The position numbers were made by a program, and so were the translations under genes. 64,000 bases of DNA from Larix kaempferi (taxonomy: Eukaryota > Streptophyta > Pinopsida > Pinales > Pinaceae): NCBI GenBank assembly GCA_027924585.1, contig BSBM01000608.1:5148501-5212500 (forward strand), in the 5' to 3' direction. Positions 1 through 11,334 of this stretch are shown piece after piece (within the stretch, counting starts at the first letter, position 1; every line of letters starts with the position of its first letter). The notes below the pieces were generated by a model that was not told where the DNA came from, searched no databases, and saw only the letters and a list, made by a program, of their open reading frames with translations.

Positions 1-245
1 AAATTATGGAGAAAGTAATCAGTGACATGAAATTCCCCATTTCACTTCTGAACATAACGAGATTGTAAGATTTTCGCAAGGATGCACATCTATCTGTCTA
101 TAAGATGAATCTAACGGAGGAGGAGCGCAACCGTCCCGACAACTTTGGAGATTGTAGCCACTGGTGTTTTCCCAGTTTACCTGATATTTGGAACAAGTTA
201 TTGTATGGGATGTTGGTCATGGCCGAGGGCTCAACTTCTCCATGA
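1..245 (+). pseudogene. TRICHOME BIREFRINGENCE-LIKE (TBL) C-terminal fragment
   Basis: One frame (codons starting at positions divisible by 3) gives the end of a plant TBL/PMR5-type PC-esterase. This family O-acetylates cell-wall polysaccharides in the Golgi. Visible are LLNITRL, then RKDAHLSVY, and the closing block [19 protein letters not shown], which contains the family's DxxH active-site pair, with a stop at 243-245. An in-frame TAA at 66-68 falls where the family normally has a residue between LNITRL and the RKDAH block, so this piece is probably non-functional. The upstream exons lie outside the window. No flanking exon was seen to the right, so whether this is a decayed native gene or a transposed fragment is open. 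The family assignment is confident; the member is not identified. Confidence 0.75.
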
Positions 246-412
246 TCAGTTTGTAACAGTTTCACCGCTAGCTTCATATATGTTATTCATTCCATTTTGA
301 AAATTGTATTGGCATGTTGGTAAAGGAATCCCACTAGTCCATTTGTAATTGTTGAAACAGCAGCGACTAAATCAAATGACGCAGCTGTACTAAAAAAAAC
401 AAAATTAAGGCA
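246..412. other. Non-coding stretch after the TBL fragment
   Basis: No gene-like frame or repeat was seen. It may hold the 3' untranslated part of the TBL fragment. Confidence 0.4.
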
Positions 413-1125
413 ACCATATTTCGCAATTTGGTTTTGCAAACATTCGTGCGACCGGTGACAGTAGCCATCGGTGACCAGTCATCTTACCCTGTTCATTTTA
501 TTCGCACTTTGTCCTGCTTTTGCAAGAATACTTGCGATCAGCGACCGACGACCGGTCATCTCGCTAGGGGCACCATATTTCGCTATTTGGTTTTGCCAAT
601 AAATAAATAAAAACAACTTTCTTGATAAGTAAAACAATCTTCCGAAACTGTCTCTAAATCTCTCTTAACTGAGCAAAATAAATTCTCAATGAGCGACTTT
701 AAATTCAATCATATAGACTTTGATTTCTAACATCCCAATAAGCTTCCCATGCAATTAAATTTAACTCGTGCTATCTTATTTCAGCGGAATAGATTGGATT
801 GGATATATTTTTTTTTCAGCTTCCAGCGACCAGCCCTTCCACTTTACTCATATGGTCGTTGGTCGCACAATATATATTATTGTATGACCGCATCCTGATG
901 CTGTGCCCCACGACCGTCGATCTATATACACTTTTGTCTATGGTCGCTTCGTTGGTCCCCGATCGTAGTTTAACTTTCACTTTCGGCGTTCATTTTGCCC
1001 CTCCAAGGGCAAATGCAGAGTGTAGTTTCATGTTCTCATATAAGTTGGTGGCTTTTTGGATACCAATTTTCATTTCAGCGGTCGATCCAGATTCAGATTC
1101 AGTTGGTGGCCCAGTTTTCATTTCA
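413..1125. repeat. GGTCGC-rich island, copy A
   Basis: A GC-richer block inside AT-rich DNA, dense in CGACC/GGTCG words. Two internal near-copies of ATTTCGCNATTTGGTTTTGC occur at about 417-437 and 574-595. The end (about 978-1015: TTCAT, TTGCCCCTCCAAGGGCAAATGC) resembles the end of a second island near 7080-7115. The two islands therefore look like diverged copies of one dispersed repeat. No transposase, LTR ends or terminal inverted repeats were recognised, so the class is unknown. Confidence 0.4.
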
Positions 1126-1177
1126 GATTCAGAGGAAGTAGCCCAGTTTTCTTTTAATATATAAATTGGAAGGAGAT

Positions 1178-1267
1178 ATGGAAGCAGAAGGAGAAAGACG
1201 ACAATTATTAGCTGAATTGCAAGAGTTTAGAAGAGATTTTGAGGAACTTGAGAAACGATGGCGATAG
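1178..1267 (+). CDS. Very short ORF (29 codons), charged helix
   Basis: ATG at 1178 opens 29 codons rich in Glu, Arg and Leu (ending FEELEKRWR) before TAG. The frame then stays open for more than 45 further codons, so the TAG may interrupt a longer decayed frame. A TATATAAA-like run lies about 15 bases upstream, too close for a normal promoter. The protein is not recognised. It could be the edge of a transposon ORF or chance. Confidence 0.15.
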   Translation: MEAEGERRQLLAELQEFRRDFEELEKRWR

Positions 1268-2857
1268 GTTGCTAGACTTGTCGACATATCAGACCTAGAA
1301 TTTGCGACCCTATTTTGCATACGACACACTATAATTATTACTTTATTTATAAAGCACATCCATACGAATCTACTGAGATTACGGTGATGCCATGGTGTCA
1401 TACCATGCTTGTTTTTATCTGTGATTTTGAACAATAAAGCGAAGTATTTTATCTTATGAATAATACAGGAAAGCTGTAAAGTAGTCAGGTTTTGTTTTCA
1501 CTATATTTATGTTTTATGTTTTGTTTAATGAATAAATTTATAAATATATTATTTTGATATAATAAAATTTATTTACATTTATACTAAATATATCTATTTA
1601 ATAAAATTTATATATACTTTTAGGGTTCATAATGTAGATTTGAACACATCAATTATATATGTTTCATATCTCTCGCATCAAATAGAAACGAATAGAAACT
1701 TTGGTAATTCCAAAAGAATTCAAGTAAAAAAAAAACCACTATTACAAGTTTGAAATCCAAAATGGTTAGCAAAGACGTTTGAAATCCAAAATGGTTAGCA
1801 AAGACGTTTGAAATCCAAAATGGTTAGCAAAGATGTATATTGACACAATTTTGTCATATAAGTAGGTGAAGCATTTCTTACCAAAAATTTAGCATAGTAA
1901 AGAAACTTACAAATTCATTCTATGTTTTTTAACAAGAACCATTATCATGTAAGTAGATGATTTGTTGTTGACATTTAGATAAACTTTAAATATTATACCA
2001 AAATGTAAAGAAATTAAACGTTTATTTATAAAAATATATATTAATTCCAATAATAAAAAAATAAATTTTGAGAAGACCATCTGAATCAAGTAAATAAAAA
2101 CTTTAAATAATTCATTGAAGAATCCAAATAATTAATGTAAATCTTGATATAAATACAAGAACAAATTGAATATATAATTTTAATATGAATAAATGTGCAA
2201 AAATCCTAGATATTTAAGTGCTTTAATGAATTGTAAATCATTTTTTTCATATTAAGAAGAAGATAATACACTTTGAAAGAACTTTAATTAAGGGCAAAAT
2301 TGCAAGCAAATAGTTGCATGTTTAAAAAAAAGAAAAAAGAAAACAGAACATATAAAAAAAAAAAATTTCTAAATGTTTTCAGTAAAAACATAAAATCTTC
2401 TTAGATTAATAGAACGAAGTTTTTAAATATTTTTCAATAAATTAGTTAAAAAAAAAAATTAAATTAATTGACTTTCATTCTTTTAACAAGATATTGTAAT
2501 TTTGATATTGAATATGATTTGTGAGTTTATTTACATTTGAGCATAAAAAATATGTACAATACAAAATATTTTAATTTTTAAAATGGTTTAATACAAGATA
2601 AACTAAATATATAGAAGACAAAAGTAAAATAATTTATAAAACATAATCTTTTTATAAATACATCAATACAAAACAATGTATATATATTCAATATTTAAAA
2701 AGATGACAAAGTTATATATTTACACATAAAATTATAATTATAATCATGCATTCCAAAAAACCCACACTATATTAATTTGCATCAACTTCTTTTTCGGTGA
2801 AATTTTTTATTTTATAAATTATAGGCATATCTAACTCCCCTTATACAAAGCGCTTGA
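1268..2857. other. AT-rich non-coding DNA
   Basis: Very AT-rich with long A and T runs. Apart from the 29-bp triplet repeat listed separately, no gene, RNA gene or element terminus was recognised. The short ORFs here are of the size expected by chance. Confidence 0.6.
1748..1834. repeat. 29-bp tandem repeat, 3 copies
   Basis: Three consecutive 29-bp units start at 1748, 1777 and 1806, each beginning GTTTGAAATCCAAAATGG. They are identical except at the last bases of the third. This indicates recent local duplication. Confidence 0.9.
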
Positions 2858-3136
2858 CTTTCACCACTAAACTACAACACATATCCCTCTCACCACTATG
2901 CACTATGTTTTGTGCATTTTTATTTTTATTTTTATTTTTTTGGGGACAAATAGACACTTTCCCTCACCCAGGTGTTCCACTATTTTACACCACACTTCTT
3001 TCACCACTAAACTACAACACATATCCCTCTCACCACTATGCACTATGTTTTGTGCATTTTTATTTTTATTTTTATTTTTTTTGGGACAAACAGACACTTT
3101 CCCTCACCCAGGTTCCACTATTTTACACCACACTTC
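2858..3136. repeat. 140-bp tandem duplication
   Basis: Two copies of an approximately 140-bp unit start at 2858 and 2998 (CTTTCACCACTAAACTACAA). Each holds a (TATTTT)n-like run and CCCTCACCCAGG. The open frames across it come from the duplication and show no protein family. Confidence 0.9.
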
Positions 3137-3482
3137 CTCACCCACGCTCCATTATTCTTATTCTTTCCATCCAAAAATGCACCTTCTCCAAACAAAAATG
3201 GCCCTTCTTGACTAAATAAATATGGTTTCTTCTAAAGTGGCCAATGGTATCTACATAAATGAGAAAAGAAAGATTGGATAAAAACATAGTTTTACCAGAG
3301 AAAACATGAAAAAGAAAAGTTGAATAAAAAATATAGTTTTATCTAACTTAGGTGTAATAATTTTCTCTTGAAATTTTTTAATAAATATCTATCATTCTTC
3401 TCTTATAAATATACGATCAAATAATTAACATTTATCTTCAATTTAAAAGAACATTACATATATTAGAATTATATATATTTTT

Positions 3483-4074
3483 CTTTACAAAATTCATACG
3501 ATGCTTGAATTTATAAACGCCATACTTTCCCTCTATTTTAAGAATATAGGGAATCTACCCCAACTCTACATATCAATTTTCAATACATATCCGTTTAAAT
3601 TATATTTAGAAAACTCCTTCAACGTGTCATAGAAGATAACAAGCCTAGCCATACTTTCCCTCTATTTTAAGAATATAGGGAATCTACCCCAACTCTACAT
3701 ATCAATTTTCAATACATATCCGTTTAAATTATATTTAGAAAACTCCTTCAACGTGTCATAAAAGATAAGAAGCCTAGACTTCCCTCTATTTTAAGAATAT
3801 AGGGAATCTACCCCAACTCTACATATCAATTTTCAATACATATCCGTTTAAATTATATTTAGAAAACTCCTTCAACGTGTCATAGAAGATAAGAAGCCTA
3901 GACTTCTTTACAAAATTCATACGATGCTTGAATTTATAAACGCCATACTTTCCCTCTATTTTAAGAATATAGGGAATCTACCCCAACTCTACATATCAAT
4001 TTTCAATACATATCCGTTTAAATTATATTTAGAAAACTCCTTCAACATGTCATAGAAGATAAGAAGCCTAGAGT
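3483..4074. repeat. Four-copy tandem array with two unit lengths
   Basis: Four copies of a unit containing TTCCCTCTATTTTAAGAATA and ending TCAACGTGTCATA. The landmark CCC recurs with spacings of about 129, 124 and 170 bp. The first and fourth copies carry an extra approximately 43-bp block (TTCTTTACAAAATTCATACG) that the middle two lack. The copies are nearly identical, so the array is young. Confidence 0.9.
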
Positions 4075-5087
4075 TAAATACATACGTACCACGAATATAT
4101 TTTTAAGTTGCACAAATAAACATAGAAATGACCTAATTATATATATATATATAATGAAAATTCATGTATTTATGTCTATGTTATTAAATTCGATGAATCT
4201 TACAGTTAGAAATTAAATATTGTCGTTAAAGGAAAAGATTTTGTCAATAATGCAATTATGGAGAAATTTGTGTAGACATTGAGGGGATTAATGTTCCCAA
4301 AGATCTTCTATAAAACGTGTATGTGGATAAATAGACATATATGTAATTTGTGGGACATATTTATATGTCTAAATCTTATAATTATGAATAGCGTGTATAT
4401 CAATATTGTTAAGAAATTATTTGAAAACCAAGTTTTGATATTTAAAAGAAGTTAAATTCACCCTCTTACTGATAGCCCACGGATTTATATACCTATTTGT
4501 AATTTGTAATTTGTAATTTCATATCCGATGTTGGAGATGTTTGGAGTAGCCTCTATTGAAATCCCAGAGTAGCTTCCCTCGAGGTGTTTGGATGAGCCTC
4601 TGTTGAAATCCAAGAGCAACTTCTCTTCTATTGAACACCAGGTATTATTATTAATGGAATTCAAACAAAGAAACACAAATCACATCCAAAATACAACGAT
4701 AGTCACACCGCCATAAATCACAAAATTGGCCGCTGTAACGATAAGAAGATTAATGGAGCACGGCTTCCCGATGACTGTTAATGCCTCTCCAATACTGCTA
4801 TCACTGCATGATGTCTTGCATAACAATGGATACATTCCAATTTCTTTCTCATTCCTTCCAACCATTTTCCATAGCTCTACCATATGCTTTTCAAAAAGGA
4901 TGTTCCAGTTTGAATAAATAATATTTTTCAAAATTTTCTAAATTAGAAAAACGAGTCAAGTGAACAAAGAAGACAACAGAAATTCATATACTCTGAAATG
5001 GATTCACAATTGCTATTGGGTGTAATTTTTCATATTACAGTGTTGTAGTGTAATAGAATGCATGACATGCCAAATATTACATGCTCA
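4075..5087. other. AT-rich non-coding DNA
   Basis: Contains an (AT)n run near 4139-4153 and small open frames on both strands around 4485-4931. None carries a domain I recognise. The minus-strand frame at 4680-4931 is gene-like in composition but not identifiable. Confidence 0.5.
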
Positions 5088-5372
5088 TTATTGAGTTCTC
5101 TCAGCGGTGGCGATTTCCTCGCATTCAGGATTCGATTTCAAAAAAGCGGTAATTCCACGTGTCTGCAAGCATGAAAGCATGGTAGTTGGTGTCCATAAGT
5201 TGAACAATCTTGCCAGCTTTTTTCTGTAGTGATGCTTAGACAAAGCGCAAAGGATTTGTTCCAGTGATAAGAATTTTCAAAGTAGCATGAAAAGCCGCTA
5301 ATCGCCACACGTCCGCGGAATTTTCAAAAGGTAGTTGCATACAAAGTTGTCAGCCACCACGTCGAACAAAAA
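5088..5372 (-). pseudogene. Unidentified decayed gene 3' end
   Basis: Reading the minus strand, one frame gives ENSADVWRLAAFHATLKILI, then LRF, a stop, SLQKKAGKIVQLMDTNYH and AFMLADT. A one-base shift then continues RGITAFLKSNPECEEIATAE to a TAA at 5088-5090. The composition is protein-like and the end looks like a true C-terminus. With at least one stop and one frameshift it is a remnant. The arrangement faintly recalls the end of BTB/POZ-type proteins, but that is a guess. No function is assigned. Confidence 0.35.
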
Positions 5373-6139
5373 ATAATGGTCAAGACACATTTTGCAATTT
5401 TGAAATTAGCATCGCCCCCAAAGGCTTTTTCTTATTGTTTTCTGGCATATGTGATGGTTGATTCAATGGTGACCCTGCTCCAGCATAGATTTCTTTCACA
5501 ATTTGTAATACAAAGACCCTTATCTAATAATTATATGAACTATCCAATTGAGGGTTTGAAATACTTTTTCTCCTTTATTTTGAGATTTCTTTCCTATTGA
5601 TATCAATCAATGGTCATTGTTCTATTTTTTTACAGTATTTTTTCGTAACTGTTTTTTTTAACTTTTCATGTATATTTATTTTTAAAAAGTTAATATATAA
5701 TCATTAATTGATTTGGCATCAATTGTGATGTGTATAACACTACTACATTCGTTATATTTAAATATTTAAATATATTTATGAAATGGAAGTTTGGAATGCA
5801 CACATTCCAAGTTCCAAGTATATGCCTCAACCATATATAAAATATTGCTTGCGTTGACAAATATAATAGGTTGTCACATGAAATAATCACATTGGATTTA
5901 CCAAACCACTTTGCATGGCACATGATTTTCGTAGTTACCAGTGTTGTTGTGTCTCGTTACGCAGTTAACAAGTATCCTCTACAACGCTCTTGAAAATAAA
6001 CGATAGTACCAAAAATAAATACTAAAATTAGATATACACAAAATAATTGAATAGTGCTTATGTGGATTATCTATACATTGAGAGATTGTGAAAAGAAAGA
6101 AATTGCGGTGTCTATGATTCATATAGTAGACTTTATAGA
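5373..6139. other. AT-rich non-coding DNA
   Basis: No recognisable gene or repeat was seen. It could include intron sequence next to the kinase exon fragment that follows, but no splice structure can be demonstrated. Confidence 0.45.
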
Positions 6140-6217
6140 ATAAAGCTTGCGGATTTTGGCCTAGCAAGATCATTCTGCAGTGACCAAAATGGAAACCTGG
6201 CCAATAGAATAATCACG
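6140..6217 (+). pseudogene. CDKC-type protein kinase exon fragment
   Basis: About 26 codons read IKLADFGLARSFCSDQ, then NGNLANRIITL. This is the activation-segment start of a cyclin-dependent kinase, with the metal-binding DFG at 6152-6160. The SF.SD.NGNL.NR.ITL pattern is characteristic of plant CDKC (P-TEFb-like kinases that phosphorylate the RNA polymerase II tail). The next expected residues (the WYRPPE block) are absent. A GT right after the last matching codon could be a splice donor. A TATAG just upstream could be an acceptor. No other exon was found, so this is probably a captured or stranded fragment. Confidence 0.55.
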
Positions 6218-7125
6218 TTGGTCGGCAGACGCTGCTGAGATGGAAGATCGTTCTGGTGCCTGACTGCGTCTGTCTCCTGTCGGTGTCCAAGGACAAAGAA
6301 AGAAAAAAGAACTATTTGTGAAATCTAGTGCTGGTCTCTCCAGCAAAAAGCCCCTCGTCAGTGGTCGGTGGTCGCTTTCCGCACAATACAAATTTTCGTT
6401 TGTTATCCCTTTCAAACCGACCAGCGACCGGCGAGAGTCTGCTCGCAGCGACTACTCGCGACCAAGGTTTAATTCCTACATACCCCTTGGTTACTTAACT
6501 CTGGCAATCGGCAGAAACCCGCCAGAGCGCATTTTCAGTTGACTCGTGAGATTTCATATGGAACGCGACCAGCGACCGTTCAAATGGAAAACCCTCTTCT
6601 TCTTCCAACAAACAGTGATAAACAAACGAACTTCATTTTCCTTTAAATAGAGTGGGCCATAAATGCGAGCGTGCTTCCCAAAACAAAGCCCGCTGGTGGC
6701 TTCGACAACTTCACCCTAACCACTGCGAAACAATCGGAAAAAAAGCACCAGTTGTGGCGGCCAATTGGTGCGACAAAACTTCAAACTGGCGAAAGGCCCG
6801 ACCGTCATTGTTCAAAAAGGGGTGACCAGACGAACAAACGCCTCGCAAGAAATGCTTGGTCGCTCCGCAGGTCGGCAATAATATCATAAAAAACGCGAAA
6901 CGGTCGGTGAGATAGTTGAAAGACAAGCGACTGAAGCACTGCAGTAAAATCTTTGGGCGAAAAAATATGATGTGATGTGATCGTCGGCGGCAGAAAAACT
7001 TGGTTAACGGAAAAATCATAAGATCTGCGAAATAGTGGACTGAAAAATCATACGTTCTATCAAAAAGTTCGATTTTTCCTTTCAGCATTCCTTTTACCCC
7101 TCCAACGACAAATGCTAATAATAAT
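6218..7125. repeat. GGTCGC-rich island, copy B
   Basis: A GC-richer block dense in GCGACC/GGTCGC words, starting where the kinase homology stops. Its end (about 7080-7115, CCTTTTACCCCTCCAACGAC) resembles the end of island A near 978-1015. No coding domain or terminal repeats were recognised. It may be a diverged member of the same dispersed family. Confidence 0.4.
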
Positions 7126-7130
7126 ATATA

Positions 7131-7440
7131 ACCAAAATACATATAATATTTATAAAAAAAATTAATTTTCATTTGTATACATTACCTCCTCATATTGCTT
7201 TGACCTTTCTACTATTAAATATACATTTCATACATATAATATTTTAAAAAATAAAAATTAATTTCCATTTATTTACATTGCCACCTCATATTGCTGGGAC
7301 CTTTCCATATTAAATGTGAGACTCATTAAAGACATTTCACACATATAATATTTTAAAAAAATAATTAATTTCCATTTATATACATTACCTCCTCATATTG
7401 CTTTGAGCTTTCTACTATTAAATATGAGCCTAAAATATCA
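7131..7440. repeat. About 100-bp tandem repeat, 3 copies
   Basis: Three diverged copies start near 7161, 7257 and 7363 with ATTAATTT(T/C)CATTT. Each contains CCTCATATTGCT and then CTTTC followed by ATTAAATAT. The units are roughly 97 and 106 bp long. Confidence 0.75.
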
Positions 7441-8596
7441 CTTAAAAAACATTTCACGCAATTACAATTAAAAAAAAAACATTAGCAATATGTCCCACTA
7501 CAAAAGTGACATTCTAACATTATTTAAGTGATATATAAAATACTTAAATGGCTTGCATTATTGTCACGTAACCTAAAATTGATTGGTGATAAAGAACTAT
7601 TTGTCACTTTCTTTAACGTGAAGCTAAATTTAAGTTTTATTTCCTCAAAACATAGTAGGTACATTGTTCTTTGTATAAAATGTTGTCCTAAAATATAATT
7701 AAAACATTTCACACAATTATATTTAAAAAAACCATTAACAATATGTCTCACTACATAAGCTTACATTTTAACAATATTTAAATAGTATATAATTTTTTTA
7801 ATTAGTTTATATTATTGTGATATAATTTAAAATTGATTTAGTTTTCAAATAAAATTGTTTATGATTAGTTAATAATTGGTCTTCTTCCAATATTAAAAAA
7901 AACATGTTAACAACCAAAACCAAAAGTGATGACTCAACTCCCATTTACAAATAGTAGTTAGTGATGATTGCTTCTACTCTCAATTTGACAAGAGTTATAA
8001 TAAGTTTTGTCATCTTAAAAAAAAGCCTAAAATTAATTAAAGTTAAAATTTTTGATCGATTTTAAACTTTGATTAATGTTTCGAGTATCTAAGTTGATTT
8101 CAAATAAACAAAACCCCTTAGAAACAAAAATTTGTCATGTATGGAACTTATTCAATCATGCAAAACTCAAACTATCCATACAATTTTTATTAGATTCAAC
8201 TCATTTTTTTTATATTTTAAAATAAGATCTTCTTTAATGTAAAGTTTGATTTGATTTTAAACGTAAGAGAGAGAAAGACAATTACTTCTATTAAAATTAA
8301 TTGCATTTGTCTATTCTTTCTATTTTAATTTCAAAAAATTGGTTACAAGCTTTAACAAGTGTGTTCGCTCTTGGTTTATCATTTGTCATGGTCTCTTACA
8401 TGCCATCTTTGATCTCGGAGCTACTCACAAGCTACTGGGTTACTTGACATAAATGATTTGCCTGAATGTACCCTTTGATGGGACCTGACTTCCTACTCTA
8501 CCCTTTCCGGAGGTATAGTACTTTTCAGGTTGTTTGGGGTTTTGTTCTTAAGTGTATGTTTTTGTCGATGTTTTTTTAGGTTTTTTTGTCTTCTTA
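7441..8596. other. AT-rich DNA; possible LINE 5' untranslated end
   Basis: AT-rich, without recognisable genes up to about 8.35 kb. The composition becomes more balanced after about 8340, so the LINE 5' untranslated region may begin there. No target duplication was found to fix it. Confidence 0.35.
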
Positions 8597-10366
8597 TGGA
8601 TGGGGCCACAATCCCCGAAGTCTTGGGCCATTGATTCCCACTAACTACACTGACTCCGGGGAATGAATGTCCTTGGGATCCTTTATCGACATCGGACTTA
8701 CTGTTTGATGGTATTGGGCCTGCACTGGAAGAGTCGGTCAGAGCACCTGGTTCAACTCTATTCTTAGCCGGCGACCGAGGGTCTTTGGGAAGATGCAAGC
8801 GGAAATGCGTTAAGTGTAAGCCATAGGTTAATTTGGCCCTGGGGGAGGACATACCTATGTTCAAGTTTTTTCTCCATGATAGAGTCTGTTGTCGTAGGCC
8901 GCTTCAGAGGAAATCATATGGCTCTCCCAACTTTCAAATCCTAGGCAGTGGCACAATGACCCTTCCTGGGATGTGCCCATCAATGTTTCATCCAGTCGAA
9001 GGACTGGTTGGGATACATCCTCCAATCCTTAGACAATGTCAAGAACACTGTTGAAGGGTTCTAGATGTGGGGTAACCTAGCATTTAAATCTAAGAGGTGG
9101 ATTACTATTGTCAACGCTCAGAGAGAAAAAATATTCACCTATCTGACCTGGATTAAGCTCCCAGGTCTCCCCCTCAAGCTTTGGACTCTAGAAATGTTTG
9201 CTCTTATTGGTGCCTCTTTGGGGGAGTATCTGCTAGTGGATGAAAGCTTCGAAGCCACAGGGAACTTGGTTGTCGCAAAAATTCTGGTTGATATGGATAT
9301 TTGTGATGGTATGCCAAAGCACATGGTCATCACTAAAGGTGGTTTTTCCCACTCTCGGGAGCTTGATTATATTGGATTGTTGTTTTGTTGTAATCGTTGC
9401 CACAAGTATGGCCACTTGCATGGTTGAGGACTGCTCGCTTCCCTTTATGCGACAGTTCTGAAAGAAGAATAGAGGACTCTCCCCGGACGGTCAAGAGGTT
9501 GTGGCTACAGGAGTTGTTTCTATCTTATAAGAGGATTCCAACGTGATATCTATAAGGAGCAGAGTGGCTTCGGAGGTCAATTATGATCAAAGGACTAGTT
9601 ATAATGGCTCAAAATCTGTAGTGACCCACCCTACGAAGACTATTGTTCCGGAGCACATAATGGAATCACATAAGATTTCACCTTTTCACCACCTCACAGA
9701 AGTGACTCCATCCTCCTCGGATGTTTATTCGGTGTTGGTCCATAGTTCTCCTTATCCGTGTAAGTTGGAACTGGTCCCTTATGTTTTCCTATCTTCTCCT
9801 CCTTCTTCCTTCTATCATCAGGTCTGTAGGACCTCTTTGAATAGAGCAATATTTATGGTTCCCTATCTTCCCTTGGGCTACAATCCTTTTGAGATATTTA
9901 ACCCTCAATTATCTAGACCACCTGATATTGGTGCCTCGAGTTTGATTGGTCTAGAGTGTCATCCTTGGACCTCTCTTAATTGTTCCCATCAACCTACTAG
10001 TTTCCCTATCTCCCCTATCTTATCTCTCTCCTATGGGGGGACTATTGAGCTCATGTCCTCTCCTTTGCAGTATGCACCATCCCTGGTAATAGTCACCACA
10101 TGCCCGATGACCCCTACTCAAACAACAGACTTAAGATCTATTTCTTCCCTATCATCGAAGATTTTGGATGACCTCCCCCGACCACTTACAGATGGTTCAA
10201 CTTTGAATCAGTTTCCTTCAAACAATGTTTCTCATAGTTCTCCCCCTTACCCCCCTCCAGCGTGGTCTCCCCCCTACCCCCCTCCAGCGTGGTCTCCCCC
10301 CCTTTTTGAGCAAAGTTTCATGATCAGGTCTTGTGATTCTCACCTAAGGCATCCAGACTTGTACTG
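8597..10366 (+). pseudogene. LINE ORF1 (gag-like RNA-binding protein), broken
   Basis: The ATG at 8597 (MDGATIPEVLG) is a plausible start. A frame near 8880-9060 gives VVVGRFRGNH, and at 9065-9427 it continues through LAFKSKRWITIVNAQ and KLPGLPLKLWTLEMF to CNRCHKYGHL. This matches the plant LINE ORF1 pattern of a DUF4283-like domain followed by a CCHC knuckle. The tail (9543-10366) is rich in Ser and Pro, including a 24-bp duplication coding PYPPPAWSP twice near 10249-10300. ORF1 proteins coat the element RNA. Several stops and shifts make it non-functional. Confidence 0.65.
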
Positions 10367-10639
10367 AATGTTGAAGTTGCAAATGATGCTCAGATGAAGA
10401 ATACCGTGAAATCTCATAGGTATCACTTCTGACCTATATCTTCCTCAAAGATGGCAGTCGGGTCAAGTCCAACCAAGGGTTTATTCAAGGATTCCTTGGG
10501 GAGCCCAGGTAGGCTTTATGGCCATAGTTTAGTGATGGCCGCAACTCATGTATAAGCTGCATTAGATGTTAATGGTGGCAAACAAAGAACTATTAAGGGG
10601 GCCTTAACATGCACCCCCATTAAGACGGTTACCTAATGT

Positions 10640-11334
10640 TATACATCTCCATTAATATCATAGGCCTTGGGAATCCTCATAAAAGATTGGCCCTAAAGCG
10701 ATTGCTTTCCATTCATAATCCTGATATTCTTCTTCTTCAAGAGACGATGGATGTTGGTGATTATGTTATCTCTTTTCTGTAGACTATCTTACCTTATTGG
10801 GATTTTATCAGTCTTGATGCCAAAGGAAGATTTGGTGGGATGGTGACCGATTGGTGGTCTAGATCCTTATTTTGTTCGACTTTCTGGAGGATCTCGTTTG
10901 GATTAGGTGTTGAGCTTCATGTCATAGACTCGCACCTTTCCTTTACTATCTTAATTTTTTATGGTCCTCACTCTAATCGAATGGATTTTTGGACAAAACT
11001 ATTTGAAGCGGGCTTTCAAAATGCAGAGCATTTCAATCTTGCGGGGGATCTAAAAACCTCCATAGGGGAGGTAGAAACATGGGGGTCTTTGGTTAACAGA
11101 GACCCACTCTCTAACTTATTCATTAGGAAATTGGAAGAGGTCTCCTTATTTGATCTTCCCCCGATTGATCTCAAGCCGACCTGAAGGAATATGCACTTGG
11201 GAGCACAGGCCATAGATAAAATATTGGATCGTTTCTTGCTCAATGAAGGTATGGTTCACTCTACCTCATGTATAAAACATTGGGTTGGATCTGACAAAGA
11301 CTCTGACCATATTCTAGTTTCCTTGAAGTAATTA
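10640..11334 (+). pseudogene. LINE ORF2 endonuclease domain, broken
   Basis: Frames near 10650-11330 read IIGLGNPHKRLALKRLL, PDILLLQETM, a weak central part (FYGPHSN, FNLAGDLKTS) and an end DKDSDHILVSLK. These match the apurinic-type endonuclease of L1 elements, which nicks target DNA. The catalytic Glu is in LQET and the closing His in SDH. A TAG at about 10781-10783 and frame changes near 11180 and 11330 disable it. Confidence 0.65.

Noticed and set aside
2854-3219. Open frames across the 140-bp duplication
   Set aside because: The reading is a product of the duplication and T-rich runs; no domain or conserved start.
8493-8864. 123-codon minus-strand ORF
   Set aside because: Shadow of LINE ORF1 on the opposite strand.
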